Source: Variovorax beijingensis (GTDB lineage Bacteria; Pseudomonadota; Gammaproteobacteria; Burkholderiales; Burkholderiaceae_C). From it: a DNA stretch of 64,000 nucleotides. Of the stretch, positions 42,358 through 51,320 are shown one piece after another. Where the stretch lies: assembly GCF_007828835.1 (NCBI RefSeq), contig NZ_VIVL01000001.1, positions 786,001 to 850,000 of the forward strand, in the 5' to 3' direction. The position numbers and the translations under genes were made by a program. Each line of letters begins with the position of its first letter. Position 1 is the stretch's first letter. The notes under the pieces were generated by a model that was given only the letters and a program-made list of their open reading frames with translations, searched no databases and was not told the origin of the DNA.

Positions 42358-43695
42358 ATGAAACTGGGTTCGCATCGGCTTTCTGTTCTTCGCGAAGGTG
42401 CGCTGCGGCATTGGATGGCCGCGGTCGGTTGCCTGCTGTTCGCCGTTGCAGTGGCGGTGCAGGCCGTCCAGCCAGGTGCGGGTGGGCAGCCGCAGCCGAA
42501 GCAGCCGGTCGAGGCACACTGGGTGGCCGGCTGGGCGGCCGCGCCGGTGGACTTCCGCGAACTCAGTGCGAATCCGCTCCTCACGGCTGCGGCACCCCGG
42601 CCCGGCGGCGATGCGTTCCACGGACAGACGCTGCGGCAGCAGTTCGAGTCTGCGCTGCGCGGCGAGCGCGTTCGCATCCGCTTTTCGAACCGTTTCGGCA
42701 AGACGCCCCTGCGCATCGCCGAGGCCAGCGTGGGGCAGGGCACCGGTGGCGGCGCGGTCTCGCCGGCCACACTGCGCAAGCTGCGCTTCGGCGGGCGCGC
42801 AAGCACGGTCGTCGCGCCGGGTGCCGAAGTCTGGAGCGATGGTGCCGACCTGAAGGTCGAGGCCGGGCAGGCGGTGGCGGTGAGTGCCTTCTTCGATCGC
42901 GCCGTGCCCTTCGCGACCGTCCACCTGCGCTCGCCCGACGCGAGCTGGGTGGCTCGCGGCAATGCCATTGCAACACCCAGGCTGCACGACGCCGCGCCCT
43001 TGCCGCTGAACCACATCGTGACGGGCTTCGACGTGATGACCACGCAGCCCGTGCGAACGGTGGTGGCCTTTGGCGACTCGATCACTGCGGGCGGCGGCGA
43101 GGCGGGCGACGGCTCATACCCCGAACTGCTCGCCACGCGCCTGCGCAACAGCCCTTCGGCGGCGCAGGCGGTCTCGGTGCTCAACATGGGCATCGGCGGC
43201 AACCGCTTGCTGGTCGATGGCATCGGCCCCAACGGCTTGTCGCGTTTTGCGCGCGATGCGCTCGGACAAAGCGGCGCGACGCACGTGATGATCCTGCTGG
43301 GCACCAACGACATCGGCCGCAGCGTGTTCGTCCTGCCGGGGCGGCCGACGCCGGAGCACGAGGTCGCGACGGCAGAGCGCATCACCGACGGCCTGCAGCA
43401 ATTGGTCAAGCAAGCCCGCGCCAAGGGCGTGAAGGTGCTGATCGGCACCGTGCCGCCGTTCGGGAACACGCCCTACTGGACGGAGGCGACCGAGGCCATG
43501 CGCGGCGAGGTCAACCGCTGGGTCCGCAGCCGCCAGGACGTGGACGGCGTGATCGATTTCGACGCCGTGCTGCGCGACCCCGCCAATCCGACGATGTTGA
43601 ACCCGCTCTATGACAACGGCGACCACCTGCATCCCAACAAGGCGGGCCATGCCGCCATGGCCGCGGCCGTCGACCTTCGCGAACTGCAGGAGTAG
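42358..43695 (+). CDS. SGNH/GDSL hydrolase, secreted
   Basis: A 445-residue esterase-type hydrolase. An N-terminal membrane-spanning signal (about residues 19-38, HWMAAVGCLLFAVAVAVQAV) exports it or anchors it to the inner membrane. The block I nucleophile is Ser241 in VVAFGDSITAGGG; block III is MILLGTNDIGRS with the Asn of the oxyanion hole; the Asp/His pair is NGDHLHPNKAGH near the end. A beta-rich region (about 45-225) precedes the hydrolase. The ATG at 42358 lies 63 bp after the carboxylase stop. It probably deacylates sugars, lipids or cell-wall components. Confidence 0.9.
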   Translation: MKLGSHRLSVLREGALRHWMAAVGCLLFAVAVAVQAVQPGAGGQPQPKQPVEAHWVAGWAAAPVDFRELSANPLLTAAAPRPGGDAFHGQTLRQQFESALRGERVRIRFSNRFGKTPLRIAEASVGQGTGGGAVSPATLRKLRFGGRASTVVAPGAEVWSDGADLKVEAGQAVAVSAFFDRAVPFATVHLRSPDASWVARGNAIATPRLHDAAPLPLNHIVTGFDVMTTQPVRTVVAFGDSITAGGGEAGDGSYPELLATRLRNSPSAAQAVSVLNMGIGGNRLLVDGIGPNGLSRFARDALGQSGATHVMILLGTNDIGRSVFVLPGRPTPEHEVATAERITDGLQQLVKQARAKGVKVLIGTVPPFGNTPYWTEATEAMRGEVNRWVRSRQDVDGVIDFDAVLRDPANPTMLNPLYDNGDHLHPNKAGHAAMAAAVDLRELQE

Positions 43696-43826
43696 CTGCG
43701 GGAGTAAGTGCCAACAAAGGCACTGCTTTAGGCGACACACCTTTACACAATGTCCCGTCGAGTGCTTACAGGCGCTTCACACGGCCTCGTCAGCATGAAG
43801 GCTCCAACCACTCATGAGGGACACCC

Positions 43827-44204
43827 ATGAAAAAACTCGCAATCACCCTTTCCATCGCGGCCGCTTCGCTGCTCTCGGTGGGAGGCGCACTGATGGTGCC
43901 GACAGCCGCCCAGGCGCAGCCCGGTGTGTTCGTCGAGGTGCCGCCACCGCCGCCTCGCTTCGAGCGTGCGCCGCCGCCGCGCCGTGGCTACGTGTGGGCT
44001 CCGGGGCACTATGAATGGCGTGGTGGACGCCACGTGTGGGTCCGGGGCATGTATGTGCGCGCCCGTCCGGGCTATGCCTACCGTCCGCCCGAATGGCGCG
44101 AACGCGATGGCCGCTGGGAATACCGCCGCGGCGAGTGGGACCGCGATCGCGACGGCGTGCCGAACCGCTACGACCGCCGTCCGGACAATCCGAACCGCAA
44201 CTGA
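43827..44204 (+). CDS. YXWGXW-type secreted protein with acidic C-terminal repeat
   Basis: A 125-residue exported protein. Signal peptide residues 1-30 (MKKLAITLSIAAASLLSVGG, cleavage after AQAQ). Pro-rich VPPPPPRFERAPPPRRGYVW leads into aromatic repeats of the YxWxxGHYEW / HVWVRGMYVRAR type (WXXGXW/BcpO-related family), then RWEYRRGEWDRDRDGVPNRY and RRPDNPNRN, a DxDxDG-like calcium-binding-type end. Function unknown; related proteins sit in the periplasm or outer membrane. GAGGGA stands before the ATG. Stand-alone gene, convergent with purU. Confidence 0.8.
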   Translation: MKKLAITLSIAAASLLSVGGALMVPTAAQAQPGVFVEVPPPPPRFERAPPPRRGYVWAPGHYEWRGGRHVWVRGMYVRARPGYAYRPPEWRERDGRWEYRRGEWDRDRDGVPNRYDRRPDNPNRN

Positions 44205-44231
44205 CCCGCGGCATTCCTGAATGGGCTCCGC

Positions 44232-45089
44232 CTACCGGAACACGACCGTGCGGTGCCCGTTCAGCAGCACGCGGTGCTCGCTGTGCCATTTCACGGCGCG
44301 CGCGAGCACCTGGCTTTCGGTGTCGCGGCCGCGGGCCGTGAGGTCCTCGACCGTGTCGGTGTGGTCGGCGCGCGCCACGTCCTGCTCGATGATCGGGCCT
44401 TCGTCCAGATCGGCTGTCACGTAGTGGGCGGTCGCGCCGATGAGCTTCACGCCGCGGTCGTGCGCCTGGTAGTAGGGCTTGGCACCCTTGAAGCTCGGCA
44501 GGAACGAGTGATGGATGTTGATGGCCCGGCCGGCCAGGCTCTGGCACAGGCCGTTGCTGAGGATCTGCATGTAGCGCGCGAGCACCACGAGCTCGGCGCC
44601 TTCGGACTCGATGATCTCCAGCTGCCGGGCTTCGCCCTGCGCCTTGGTGGCGGCCGTCACGGGAATGTGATGGAAGGGCACGTTGTAGCTGGCGGCCAGC
44701 TGGTAGAAGTCGCGGTGGTTCGAGATGATGGCGCGTACGTCGATGGCCAGCAGCCCGCTCTTCCAGCGGAACAGCAGGTCGTTGAGGCAATGGCCTTCCT
44801 TGCTGACCAGGATCACGGTCTTCATCGGCTCGGCCGCGGCATGGAGCTGCAGGCTCATGCCGAAGCCGGCGCCGAAGGTGGCGAGCTGTTCGCGCAGCGC
44901 CGCCTCGGGGTGGTCGCTGCAGGCGAAGCGCACGCGCATGAAGAACAGGCCCGTGTCGTGGTCGTTGTACTGGGCGGCTTCCTCGATGTTGCCGCCGCGT
45001 TCGAGCAGGAAGCCCGAGACGGCATGCACGATGCCCGTCCGGTCGGGGCAGGAGAGGGTCAGGATGTAAGCGGGCGTAGTGGTCGTCAT
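44232..45089 (-). CDS. purU: formyltetrahydrofolate deformylase
   Basis: A 285-residue enzyme releasing formate from 10-formyltetrahydrofolate to supply formate for purine synthesis and balance one-carbon pools. An ACT domain (about residues 7-80; YILTLSCPDRTGIVHAVSGF) precedes the formyltransferase fold, with HHIPVTAATKAQGEARQLEI, ARYMQILS and the catalytic INIHHSFLPSFKGAKPYYQA; the Asp follows in ATAHYVTADLDEGPIIEQDV. Start is ATG 45089; a GTG at 45098 in frame is less likely. Divergent from the omega-aminotransferase gene by 67 bp. Confidence 0.95.
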   Translation of the reverse strand: MTTTTPAYILTLSCPDRTGIVHAVSGFLLERGGNIEEAAQYNDHDTGLFFMRVRFACSDHPEAALREQLATFGAGFGMSLQLHAAAEPMKTVILVSKEGHCLNDLLFRWKSGLLAIDVRAIISNHRDFYQLAASYNVPFHHIPVTAATKAQGEARQLEIIESEGAELVVLARYMQILSNGLCQSLAGRAINIHHSFLPSFKGAKPYYQAHDRGVKLIGATAHYVTADLDEGPIIEQDVARADHTDTVEDLTARGRDTESQVLARAVKWHSEHRVLLNGHRTVVFR

Positions 45090-45156
45090 GAGGGGCACGA
45101 TTGTCGCAGGGGTGCCAGAATGCCGTTTTTTGGTGCGCGTTAAGCAGGAGCAACCG

Positions 45157-46491
45157 ATGGCTTATCAGGACCTCAACATGGGCAACCAGTGGCTGCCCTT
45201 CACCCCCAACCGCCACTTCCAGAAAGACCCTCGCGTCTTCGTGGCCGCCGACGGCATGGAATTCACCACGCACGACGGCAAGAAGGTGATCGACGGCATC
45301 TCGTCGCTGTGGTGCGTGGGCGCGGGCCACAACCGAAAGCCGATCAACGAGGCAATCAAAAAGCAGCTCGACACGCTCGACTACGCCACCGCCTTCCAGG
45401 TCAGCAACGACAAGGCCTTCAAGGCGGCCGAGATGATCGCCTCGCTGGCGCCCGGCGACCTCAACAAGGTGCTGTTCTGCAATTCGGGTTCCGAGGCGGC
45501 CGACACCTCGATGAAGGTGGCGCTGGCCTACCACCGCGCGCGCGGCGAGGGCCACCGCAACGTGTTCATCGGCCGCGAGAAGGGCTACCACGGCGTGGGC
45601 TTTGGCGGCATGTCGGTGGGCGGCATCCCGGGCAACCGCAAGGTGTTCGGCTCGGCCTTCCTGCCGCGCGTGGACCACATGCGCTTCATCCACGATCCGG
45701 TGAACCATGCCTACATCCACAACGAGGAGCCGGTGTGGGCCGAAGACCCGCTGGTCGAGCTCGAAACGCGCATCCTGCCGCTGCACGACCCGAGCAACAT
45801 CGCCGCGATCATCGTCGAGCCGGTGGCGGGTTCGGCCGGCTGGTACCTGCCGCCCAAGGGCTACCTGAAGCGTCTGCGCGAGATCTGCGACAAGCACGGC
45901 ATCCTCCTGATCTTCGACGAGGTCATCACCGGCTTCGGCCGCATGGGCACCAACTTCGCGTCCGACTACTTCGGCGTGGTGCCCGACATGCTGAACTTCG
46001 CCAAGTGCGTGACCAACGGCGTGATCCCGCTGGGCGGCGTGATCTGCCGCGACAAGCTCTACGACGCGATGATGAAGACCGACGCGCCCGAGCACGTGGT
46101 CGAGTTCTTCCACGGCTACACCTACTCGGGCCATCCGGTGGCCTGCGCCGCCGCGATCGCCACGCTCGACCTGTTCAAGCAGGAGAACCTGTTCGCGCGC
46201 GCCGGCGAAATGGGCAAGGTGCTCGGCGATGCCTTCCACAGTACCTTCAAGGGCCTGCCGAACGTGGTCAGCATCCGCAGCCTCGGCCTGGCCGCCGCGG
46301 TGGAGCTCGCGCCCATCGTAGGCGCGCCGGGCAAGCGCGCCTACGACATCTTCCTGGACTGCTTCCACAAGGGCGCGCTGGTGCGGCCCGCGGGCGACGT
46401 GCTGGTGATCGCGCCGCCCTATATCGTGGAGAAGCAGCACATCGACACGCTGGTCAACACGCTGGCGGATTCGATCAGGAAGTTCGCTTGA
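45157..46491 (+). CDS. omega-amino acid:pyruvate-type class III aminotransferase
   Basis: A 444-residue PLP-dependent aminotransferase that moves an amino group from a terminal amine or beta-alanine to pyruvate. The PLP motifs are LIFDEVITGFGRMGTNFASD (Asp about residue 251) and the Schiff-base Lys283 in FAKCVTNGVIPLGG; FCNSGSEAADTSMKVALAYH binds the phosphate. The N-terminus WLPFTPNRHFQKDPRVFVAA is typical of the beta-alanine:pyruvate aminotransferase group. AGGAG precedes the ATG. Divergent from purU; its 3' end overlaps that of the convergent ChaN-like gene by 17 bp. Confidence 0.93.
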   Translation: MAYQDLNMGNQWLPFTPNRHFQKDPRVFVAADGMEFTTHDGKKVIDGISSLWCVGAGHNRKPINEAIKKQLDTLDYATAFQVSNDKAFKAAEMIASLAPGDLNKVLFCNSGSEAADTSMKVALAYHRARGEGHRNVFIGREKGYHGVGFGGMSVGGIPGNRKVFGSAFLPRVDHMRFIHDPVNHAYIHNEEPVWAEDPLVELETRILPLHDPSNIAAIIVEPVAGSAGWYLPPKGYLKRLREICDKHGILLIFDEVITGFGRMGTNFASDYFGVVPDMLNFAKCVTNGVIPLGGVICRDKLYDAMMKTDAPEHVVEFFHGYTYSGHPVACAAAIATLDLFKQENLFARAGEMGKVLGDAFHSTFKGLPNVVSIRSLGLAAAVELAPIVGAPGKRAYDIFLDCFHKGALVRPAGDVLVIAPPYIVEKQHIDTLVNTLADSIRKFA

Positions 46492-47311
46492 CGATTCCTG
46501 CGCAGTAGTCCTTCGGCGGCAATGGGGCCGTGCGCCAGACGGCGTCGTAGGCTTCCTTGTCCTGATCCTCGTCCGGCGATTCGCCGGCCTGCAGCCGCAC
46601 GGACTTGACCGACACATCGGTCGGCAGGTGCTGCGGCACGCCCAGCACCTTGGTGGCGTGGCCCGCGCCGCTGACCAGCAGCACCGTCTTGCCCGGCTGG
46701 CGAGCCTTGACGATGGCCTGCGCCATGGCGCGGTCGCGCCCCACCTGGATGCGCGCCATCGGCACTATCTGGGGCTCGGGCAGCAGCTTGCAGTGGCCTT
46801 CCCGCACGGCGTCCTGCTGCGCGGCGTAGGCCTCGCCGTTGAGCTGCACGTCGAGCGAGACGTCGGCCATGGCGTTCTTCATGCGCGAACGCGGCAGGTT
46901 GGCGCCGATGACGGGCACGCCGGCGCGCACGGCGGCCATCACCACCGGGCCGTAGCTTTGCCAGGGCCAGGCTTTGTCGTTCCAGGCCAGTGCGTCGCGC
47001 ACCTGCGCATCGGTGGCCGCGGCGTCGAGGCGGAGGGTGTTGTGGCCTTCCTCGGCCATTTCGAGCAGCAGCGCGGCCAGCTGGCCCCGGCCGGCCAGTG
47101 CCTCGACGGTCTCGCGCTCGATCGCATGGTGCTCGGGAGCGTCGTGCTGCTCGCCGAGGATCAGCGCGTCCACCGGCAGCAGCGCTGCCGCGCGGCGCGC
47201 CACCGGTGCATCGGGGCCGTCGAGCAACGCGGTGCAACCCGCCAGGGCCATGGCAGCGAACAGGGGCAGCAGGAAGCGGGAAGCCCGTGCGGGAAAGGGT
47301 TGGCATCGCAT
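46475..47311 (-). CDS. ChaN-like haem-binding-type lipoprotein (DUF399)
   Basis: A 278-residue predicted lipoprotein. The signal peptide ends in a lipobox (MALAGC, Cys near residue 26). The core begins DALILGEQHDAPEHHAIERE (about 49-68), the conserved ChaN motif, then LLLEMAEEGHNTLR, and ends with LLVSGAGHATKVLGVPQHL. The Campylobacter ChaR relative binds haem as dimers; the family is also called Cofac_haem_bdg. Mature Cys residues near the C-terminus (KDYCAGIV) are a further detail. Divergent from the AbrB-like gene, 61 bp between starts. Confidence 0.86.
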   Translation of the reverse strand: MRCQPFPARASRFLLPLFAAMALAGCTALLDGPDAPVARRAAALLPVDALILGEQHDAPEHHAIERETVEALAGRGQLAALLLEMAEEGHNTLRLDAAATDAQVRDALAWNDKAWPWQSYGPVVMAAVRAGVPVIGANLPRSRMKNAMADVSLDVQLNGEAYAAQQDAVREGHCKLLPEPQIVPMARIQVGRDRAMAQAIVKARQPGKTVLLVSGAGHATKVLGVPQHLPTDVSVKSVRLQAGESPDEDQDKEAYDAVWRTAPLPPKDYCAGIVKRTS

Positions 47312-47372
47312 CGCGCCATACTATGCGCTGGCGCTCGCCCGCAGCGCCATCCAATTCCGCTTCTTCCTGCCC

Positions 47373-48434
47373 GTGTCTCTCCGCTTTCTGGTTCGCGTGC
47401 TGGCCACGCTGTTGCTTGCGCTCGCCGCGGCCGAAATCTGCCTCGCCCTGCACACACCCCTGCCGTGGATGATCGGCCCGCTGCTGGCGGTCTCGCTGGC
47501 ATCGATTGCCGGCGCGCCCACGGCCAGCCTCACGCCGCTGCGCAATGCCGGGCAATGGACCATCGGCACGGTGCTGGGCCTTTATTTCACGCCGCAGGTG
47601 GTGGCGCTGGTGGCCGGCGTCTGGTGGGCGATTGCGCTGGCCATTGCCTGGGCCCTGCTGCTCGGCTGGGGATTCGGGCGCTGGCTGCACGGCGTGCATG
47701 CCTGGCGGATGCCGCATGTGCCGGCCAGATCCATGAGAGCCACGACTTACTTCTCTGGCGCCATCGGCGGCGCCTCCGAAATGACGCTGCTGGCCGAATC
47801 GGCCGGCGCGCGCACCGACCTGGTGGCCGCGGCGCACAGCCTGCGGCTGGTGGTGGTGACCATCGCCATTCCGTTTGCGATGCAGTGGAGCGGGCTGCAC
47901 GGGCTGGAAGTCAATCCGTCCACGGTGCGCGAAGTGAATGCGGGCGGGCTCCTGCTGCTCGCGCTGGCCACCGGTGTCGGCGGGCTTGCGATGCGGGCGC
48001 TGGGCCGCACCAACCCGTGGTTCATGGGGCCGCTGCTGGTGGCCATGGGTTTCACCATCGCGGGCCAGCCGCTGTCGGCCGTGCCCGGCTGGATGTCGAA
48101 CACCGCGCAGCTCGTGATTGCGGTGAGCCTGGGCGTGCGCTTCAGCCGCGAATTCCTGCACACGGCGCCGCGCTGGCTCGGATCGGTGGCGCTGGGCACC
48201 GTCGGCATGCTGGTGCTGTGCGCGGGTGCCGCCTGGCTGCTGGCCCGGGCGACGGGGCTGCATCCCGCCACCATGATCCTGGGCACCTCGCCGGGCGGCA
48301 TTGCCGAGATGTCGATCACCGCCAAGGTGCTGCAGCTGGGCGTGCCGGTGGTGACGGCGTTCCAGGTCTGCCGGCTGGTGGCGGTGCTGCTGCTCGTGGG
48401 GCCGATGTACCGATGGATTTACCAACGGAAATGA
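47373..48434 (+). CDS. AbrB-family membrane protein (putative ammonia monooxygenase-type annotation)
   Basis: A 353-residue integral membrane protein of the AbrB/Gln-membrane family (PF05145-like), formerly misnamed ammonia monooxygenase. About ten hydrophobic segments, with LHTPLPWMIGPLLAVSLASI and RTNPWFMGPLLVAMGFTIAG as two related signature blocks, showing an internal duplication; GTSPGGIAEMSITAKVLQL is the conserved late motif. Function is unproven, probably a transporter or regulator of small molecules. I chose GTG 47373 because the first membrane helix follows directly; no good ribosome-binding site is visible. A strong terminator follows the stop. Confidence 0.86.
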   Translation: MSLRFLVRVLATLLLALAAAEICLALHTPLPWMIGPLLAVSLASIAGAPTASLTPLRNAGQWTIGTVLGLYFTPQVVALVAGVWWAIALAIAWALLLGWGFGRWLHGVHAWRMPHVPARSMRATTYFSGAIGGASEMTLLAESAGARTDLVAAAHSLRLVVVTIAIPFAMQWSGLHGLEVNPSTVREVNAGGLLLLALATGVGGLAMRALGRTNPWFMGPLLVAMGFTIAGQPLSAVPGWMSNTAQLVIAVSLGVRFSREFLHTAPRWLGSVALGTVGMLVLCAGAAWLLARATGLHPATMILGTSPGGIAEMSITAKVLQLGVPVVTAFQVCRLVAVLLLVGPMYRWIYQRK

Positions 48435-48459
48435 GTGGCGGGCGCTGAAAAGACGCAAA

Positions 48460-48484
48460 AAAAAGCGCCACTCGGGCGCTTTTT
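48460..48484. terminator. bidirectional rho-independent terminator
   Basis: AAAAAGCGCC (48460-48469) pairs with GGCGCTTTTT (48475-48484) across a 5-nt loop, with A-runs on one side and T-runs on the other. It serves the AbrB-family gene and the convergent DUF3567 gene. Confidence 0.9.
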
Positions 48485-48501
48485 GATCGGCCGACGGTGG
48501 T

Positions 48502-48780
48502 TCAGTGCACCAGCACCGGCGTATGGGCCAGCTCGGCATAGCCCTCGAGCGTGTCCTCGACCTCTTCCTGCGTGGGCGTGTTGAGCTGCCAGGCGGCAAT
48601 CTGCTGCTGGAACAGCTCGGCCCAGGAACCGTCGAGGTAGACCTCCTTGCCCGAGCGCTTGTCGACGATCTCGAAGCCGTGGCGTTCCAGCACCGGGACA
48701 TTGGGCTGGTCCGGGGTGTCGCCTTCGTTCGGCTGCACGTGCACGACGACGAAGGACTCCGAGTCATAGAGCATGTTCAT
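48502..48780 (-). CDS. DUF3567-family protein
   Basis: A 92-residue protein of a family confined mostly to betaproteobacteria (DUF3567), function unknown. The sequence MNMLYDSESFVVVHVQP and HGFEIVDKRSGKEVYLDGSW with AELFQQQIAAW is typical. I start at the ATG at 48780 because family members open with a short M-x-MLYxS block; an in-frame ATG at 48813 would add eleven residues and cannot be excluded. No signal peptide. Faces the AbrB-family gene across a shared terminator. Confidence 0.82.
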   Translation of the reverse strand: MNMLYDSESFVVVHVQPNEGDTPDQPNVPVLERHGFEIVDKRSGKEVYLDGSWAELFQQQIAAWQLNTPTQEEVEDTLEGYAELAHTPVLVH

Positions 48781-48900
48781 TGCGGGGCCTGTGAGGATGT
48801 CGATGGCATTCATGGGGGTTAGATAGCAATCAACGCGCCAGTTTCAAGAAGGGTTGTCGCATTGCGGTCACAACGGTGTTTCTTTACTTGTTTTGTACTA

Positions 48901-50112
48901 TCAGCTGGACGGCCCCGCGGGAAGGGATTCACGCAACTGCATGTCGGCGAAGTCGCCGTTGGGCTGTGTCTGTTTCATCCGTACCGGTAGGTACCCCAGC
49001 GCGGGCGCGAGCCAGATTTCGATCTTGTCGTCGAATTCGCGCCGCGGGCTGCGCGTGAGCTTGCGCACCGCGTAGTCGCCAGCCGGCACGCTCATCTGCT
49101 CCTCGCCTTCGATGTTGAACACCCAGACGCCCGCGTCGCGCGGCCCTGCCGTCTGGATGGAAATGCGGCTGCCGGCCGGGTAGCGGCCCGGGTCGCCCGC
49201 CAGCATGCCGCCGAGCTGCATCACCACGCTGAGCCGGTCCTGCGCGCCGGGCAGCAGGGGAACGCTGGGCGCGTTGTTGCTGAACATGATCTGCCCCTGG
49301 TCGCGCAGGAAGTGCGAGGCGAGCTCGCCCTTGCGGCTTTCGGAAAAGCGCGCCGGCTCGATGCCGGTGGGGCCGATCCGGCCGGTGCTGTGCTGGCTGC
49401 GGATGGTGCGGAACAGGAATTTGAGCGAGAGCCGGGCGTCGTAGCTGCTGCCGTCCTGCAGCCAGACCAGGTCGCCGAAAACCCCCTGCATCGGCGAGGC
49501 GCCCTGCTGGCCCGTGACCGCGAAGGCAAGCTTGACCGAACCCGGGATGCGCAGCGCCTCGGGCCCGACGACATTGCCCGCCGCGGCGCTGGCGGCGCCC
49601 GCAGCCTCGCCCGGCGCGCCGTTTCCGACGCCGGTGTTGGCCGTGCTGCCCGCCCCGCCCAGGGCGGCGCCTGCGGGGGCGCTCACCGCCGGCTCGGGAG
49701 CGGCTGCTCCTGAGTCGATAGCGGTCTGCGCTGTCAGGTCAGGCGTGGGCGCCGGGGCGGGTTCCGAAACCTGGGGTTGCGGCGCCGGCTCCGGGGCCGC
49801 AGCGGGCCTGGGCCTGGATGGCTCGCGCGGCCGCCGCGGCTTTGCAGGCGGCGGCGGCTTGGCCGCGGCAGCGGGCGGCGCGGCGGCGGGCGCAGCCGGC
49901 TGTTCCGCGGCCGGCGGTGCGATCACGATGGTCCGGGTGATGAACTTGTTCGCGAGCGGCGAGGGATCGGGCCCGATCGCAGTGGGCGCGAGGTCCAGCA
50001 GCAGCACGTGGGCCAGCGCCACCGCCAGCGTCAGCCCGGCCAGCGCGCGCCACGACGGGCGCGCGGGCGGGGCGGCGGAGGAAGGCAACGGGGAGGCGAC
50101 GAGCGTCGGCAT
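48901..50112 (-). CDS. DUF3108 protein with TonB-like N-terminus
   Basis: A 403-residue inner-membrane-anchored periplasmic protein. A single N-terminal membrane helix (about residues 22-43, ALAGLTLAVALAHVLLLDLA) is followed by a long Pro/Ala/Lys-rich linker (about 65-190) and then a globular domain of the DUF3108 type (about 200-395; PGSVKLAFAVTGQQGASPMQ, then IEIWLAPALGYLPVRMKQTQ). The shape resembles TonB, whose Pro-rich region spans the periplasm, but the C-terminal domain is different. Role unknown. Start ATG 50112. Divergent from the FAH-family gene with 134 bp between. Confidence 0.83.
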   Translation of the reverse strand: MPTLVASPLPSSAAPPARPSWRALAGLTLAVALAHVLLLDLAPTAIGPDPSPLANKFITRTIVIAPPAAEQPAAPAAAPPAAAAKPPPPAKPRRPREPSRPRPAAAPEPAPQPQVSEPAPAPTPDLTAQTAIDSGAAAPEPAVSAPAGAALGGAGSTANTGVGNGAPGEAAGAASAAAGNVVGPEALRIPGSVKLAFAVTGQQGASPMQGVFGDLVWLQDGSSYDARLSLKFLFRTIRSQHSTGRIGPTGIEPARFSESRKGELASHFLRDQGQIMFSNNAPSVPLLPGAQDRLSVVMQLGGMLAGDPGRYPAGSRISIQTAGPRDAGVWVFNIEGEEQMSVPAGDYAVRKLTRSPRREFDDKIEIWLAPALGYLPVRMKQTQPNGDFADMQLRESLPAGPSS

Positions 50113-50246
50113 GAGGTGGTGGAGTGAGCGCCGGCGCCGAGGTTCACCGGGAGCACCTCGGTACACTGCCGCCCGTTCAACCAGTTTAGTGGGCGCGGCG
50201 CCGGCTCTCGTGTTCGCGCCGTGTCCTTCATCACGCATTTGCCATC

Positions 50247-51320
50247 ATGAAACTCGCCACCCTGAAGGACGGCTCGCGCGACGGCCAGCTCGTCGTCGTC
50301 TCGCGCGACCTCACGCTCGCCCACTACGCCACCGGCATCGCCAGCCGGCTGCAGCAGGTGCTGGACGACTGGGGCTTCATGAGCCCGCAGCTGCAGGACC
50401 TGTACGACGCGGTCAACACCGGCCGCGCGCGCCATTCCTTCCCGTTCGACCCCGCCCAGTGCATGGCGCCGCTGCCGCGCGCCTACCAGTGGGCCGACGG
50501 CTCGGCCTACCTGAACCACGTCGAGCTGGTGCGCAAGGCGCGCAATGCCGAAGTGCCCGAGAGCTTCTATACCGACCCGCTCATGTACCAGGGCGGCAGC
50601 GACGACTTCCTCGGCCCCACCGATGACGTGGTCGTGCCCAGCGAAGCCATGGGCATCGACTTCGAGGCCGAGATCGCGGTGGTCACCGGCGACGTGAGGA
50701 TGGGCGCCACGCCCGACCAGGCGCTCGACGGCATCCGCCTGGTGATGCTGGCCAACGACGTGAGTCTGCGCAACCTGATCCCGGCCGAGCTGGCCAAGGG
50801 CTTCGGCTTCTTCCAGAGCAAGCCGGCCACCGCCTTCAGCCCCGTGGCCGTGACGCTCGACGAGCTCGGCGAAGCCTGGCAGCACGGCCGCGTGCACCTC
50901 ACGCTGCAAAGCAGCTGGAACGGCCGCAAGGTCGGCATGTGCGACGCCGGGCCCGAGATGACCTTCCACTTCGGCCAGCTCATCGCCCACATCGCCAAGA
51001 CGCGCAACGTGCGCGCCGGCAGCATCGTCGGCAGCGGCACCGTGAGCAACAAGGGCGTGGAAAGGAACGGCCAGATGGACTGGCCCAAGGGCTATTCGTG
51101 CATTGCCGAAAAGCGCTGCATCGAAACCATCCAGGGCGGCGAGCCCGTCACTGACTTCATGAAGTTCGGCGACACCATCCGCATCGAGATGAAGGGCCTG
51201 GACGGCCGCTCGCTGTTCGGCGCGATCGACCAGGAGATCGTGTCGGCGGCGGGGCGGCCGAAGGTGGCGCCGGCGCCGCTGATCGATACGCAGGACGACG
51301 ACAACGGCGCTGGAGACTGA
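50247..51320 (+). CDS. fumarylacetoacetate hydrolase family protein
   Basis: A 357-residue FAH-superfamily enzyme, hydrolysing or decarboxylating beta-diketo or related acids in aromatic and sugar-acid breakdown. The metal-binding and catalytic residues lie in GIDFEAEIAVVTGDV (about residues 137-151), VMLANDVSLRNLIPAE (about 168-183) and GSGTVSNKG (about 265-273). Longer than the 220-residue hydratase/isomerase group and closer to fumarylacetoacetase-like FAHD proteins. Its TGA directly abuts the stop of the convergent LuxR gene. Together with the downstream FAD monooxygenase it suggests aromatic catabolism. Confidence 0.91.
   Translation: MKLATLKDGSRDGQLVVVSRDLTLAHYATGIASRLQQVLDDWGFMSPQLQDLYDAVNTGRARHSFPFDPAQCMAPLPRAYQWADGSAYLNHVELVRKARNAEVPESFYTDPLMYQGGSDDFLGPTDDVVVPSEAMGIDFEAEIAVVTGDVRMGATPDQALDGIRLVMLANDVSLRNLIPAELAKGFGFFQSKPATAFSPVAVTLDELGEAWQHGRVHLTLQSSWNGRKVGMCDAGPEMTFHFGQLIAHIAKTRNVRAGSIVGSGTVSNKGVERNGQMDWPKGYSCIAEKRCIETIQGGEPVTDFMKFGDTIRIEMKGLDGRSLFGAIDQEIVSAAGRPKVAPAPLIDTQDDDNGAGD

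Noticed and set aside
38893..43014. Very long open frame on the minus strand opposite the carboxylase
   Set aside because: It lies antisense to a gene with clear domains; the translation is Arg/His/Gln/Ala-rich with no recognisable domain, as expected for a shadow in high-GC coding DNA.
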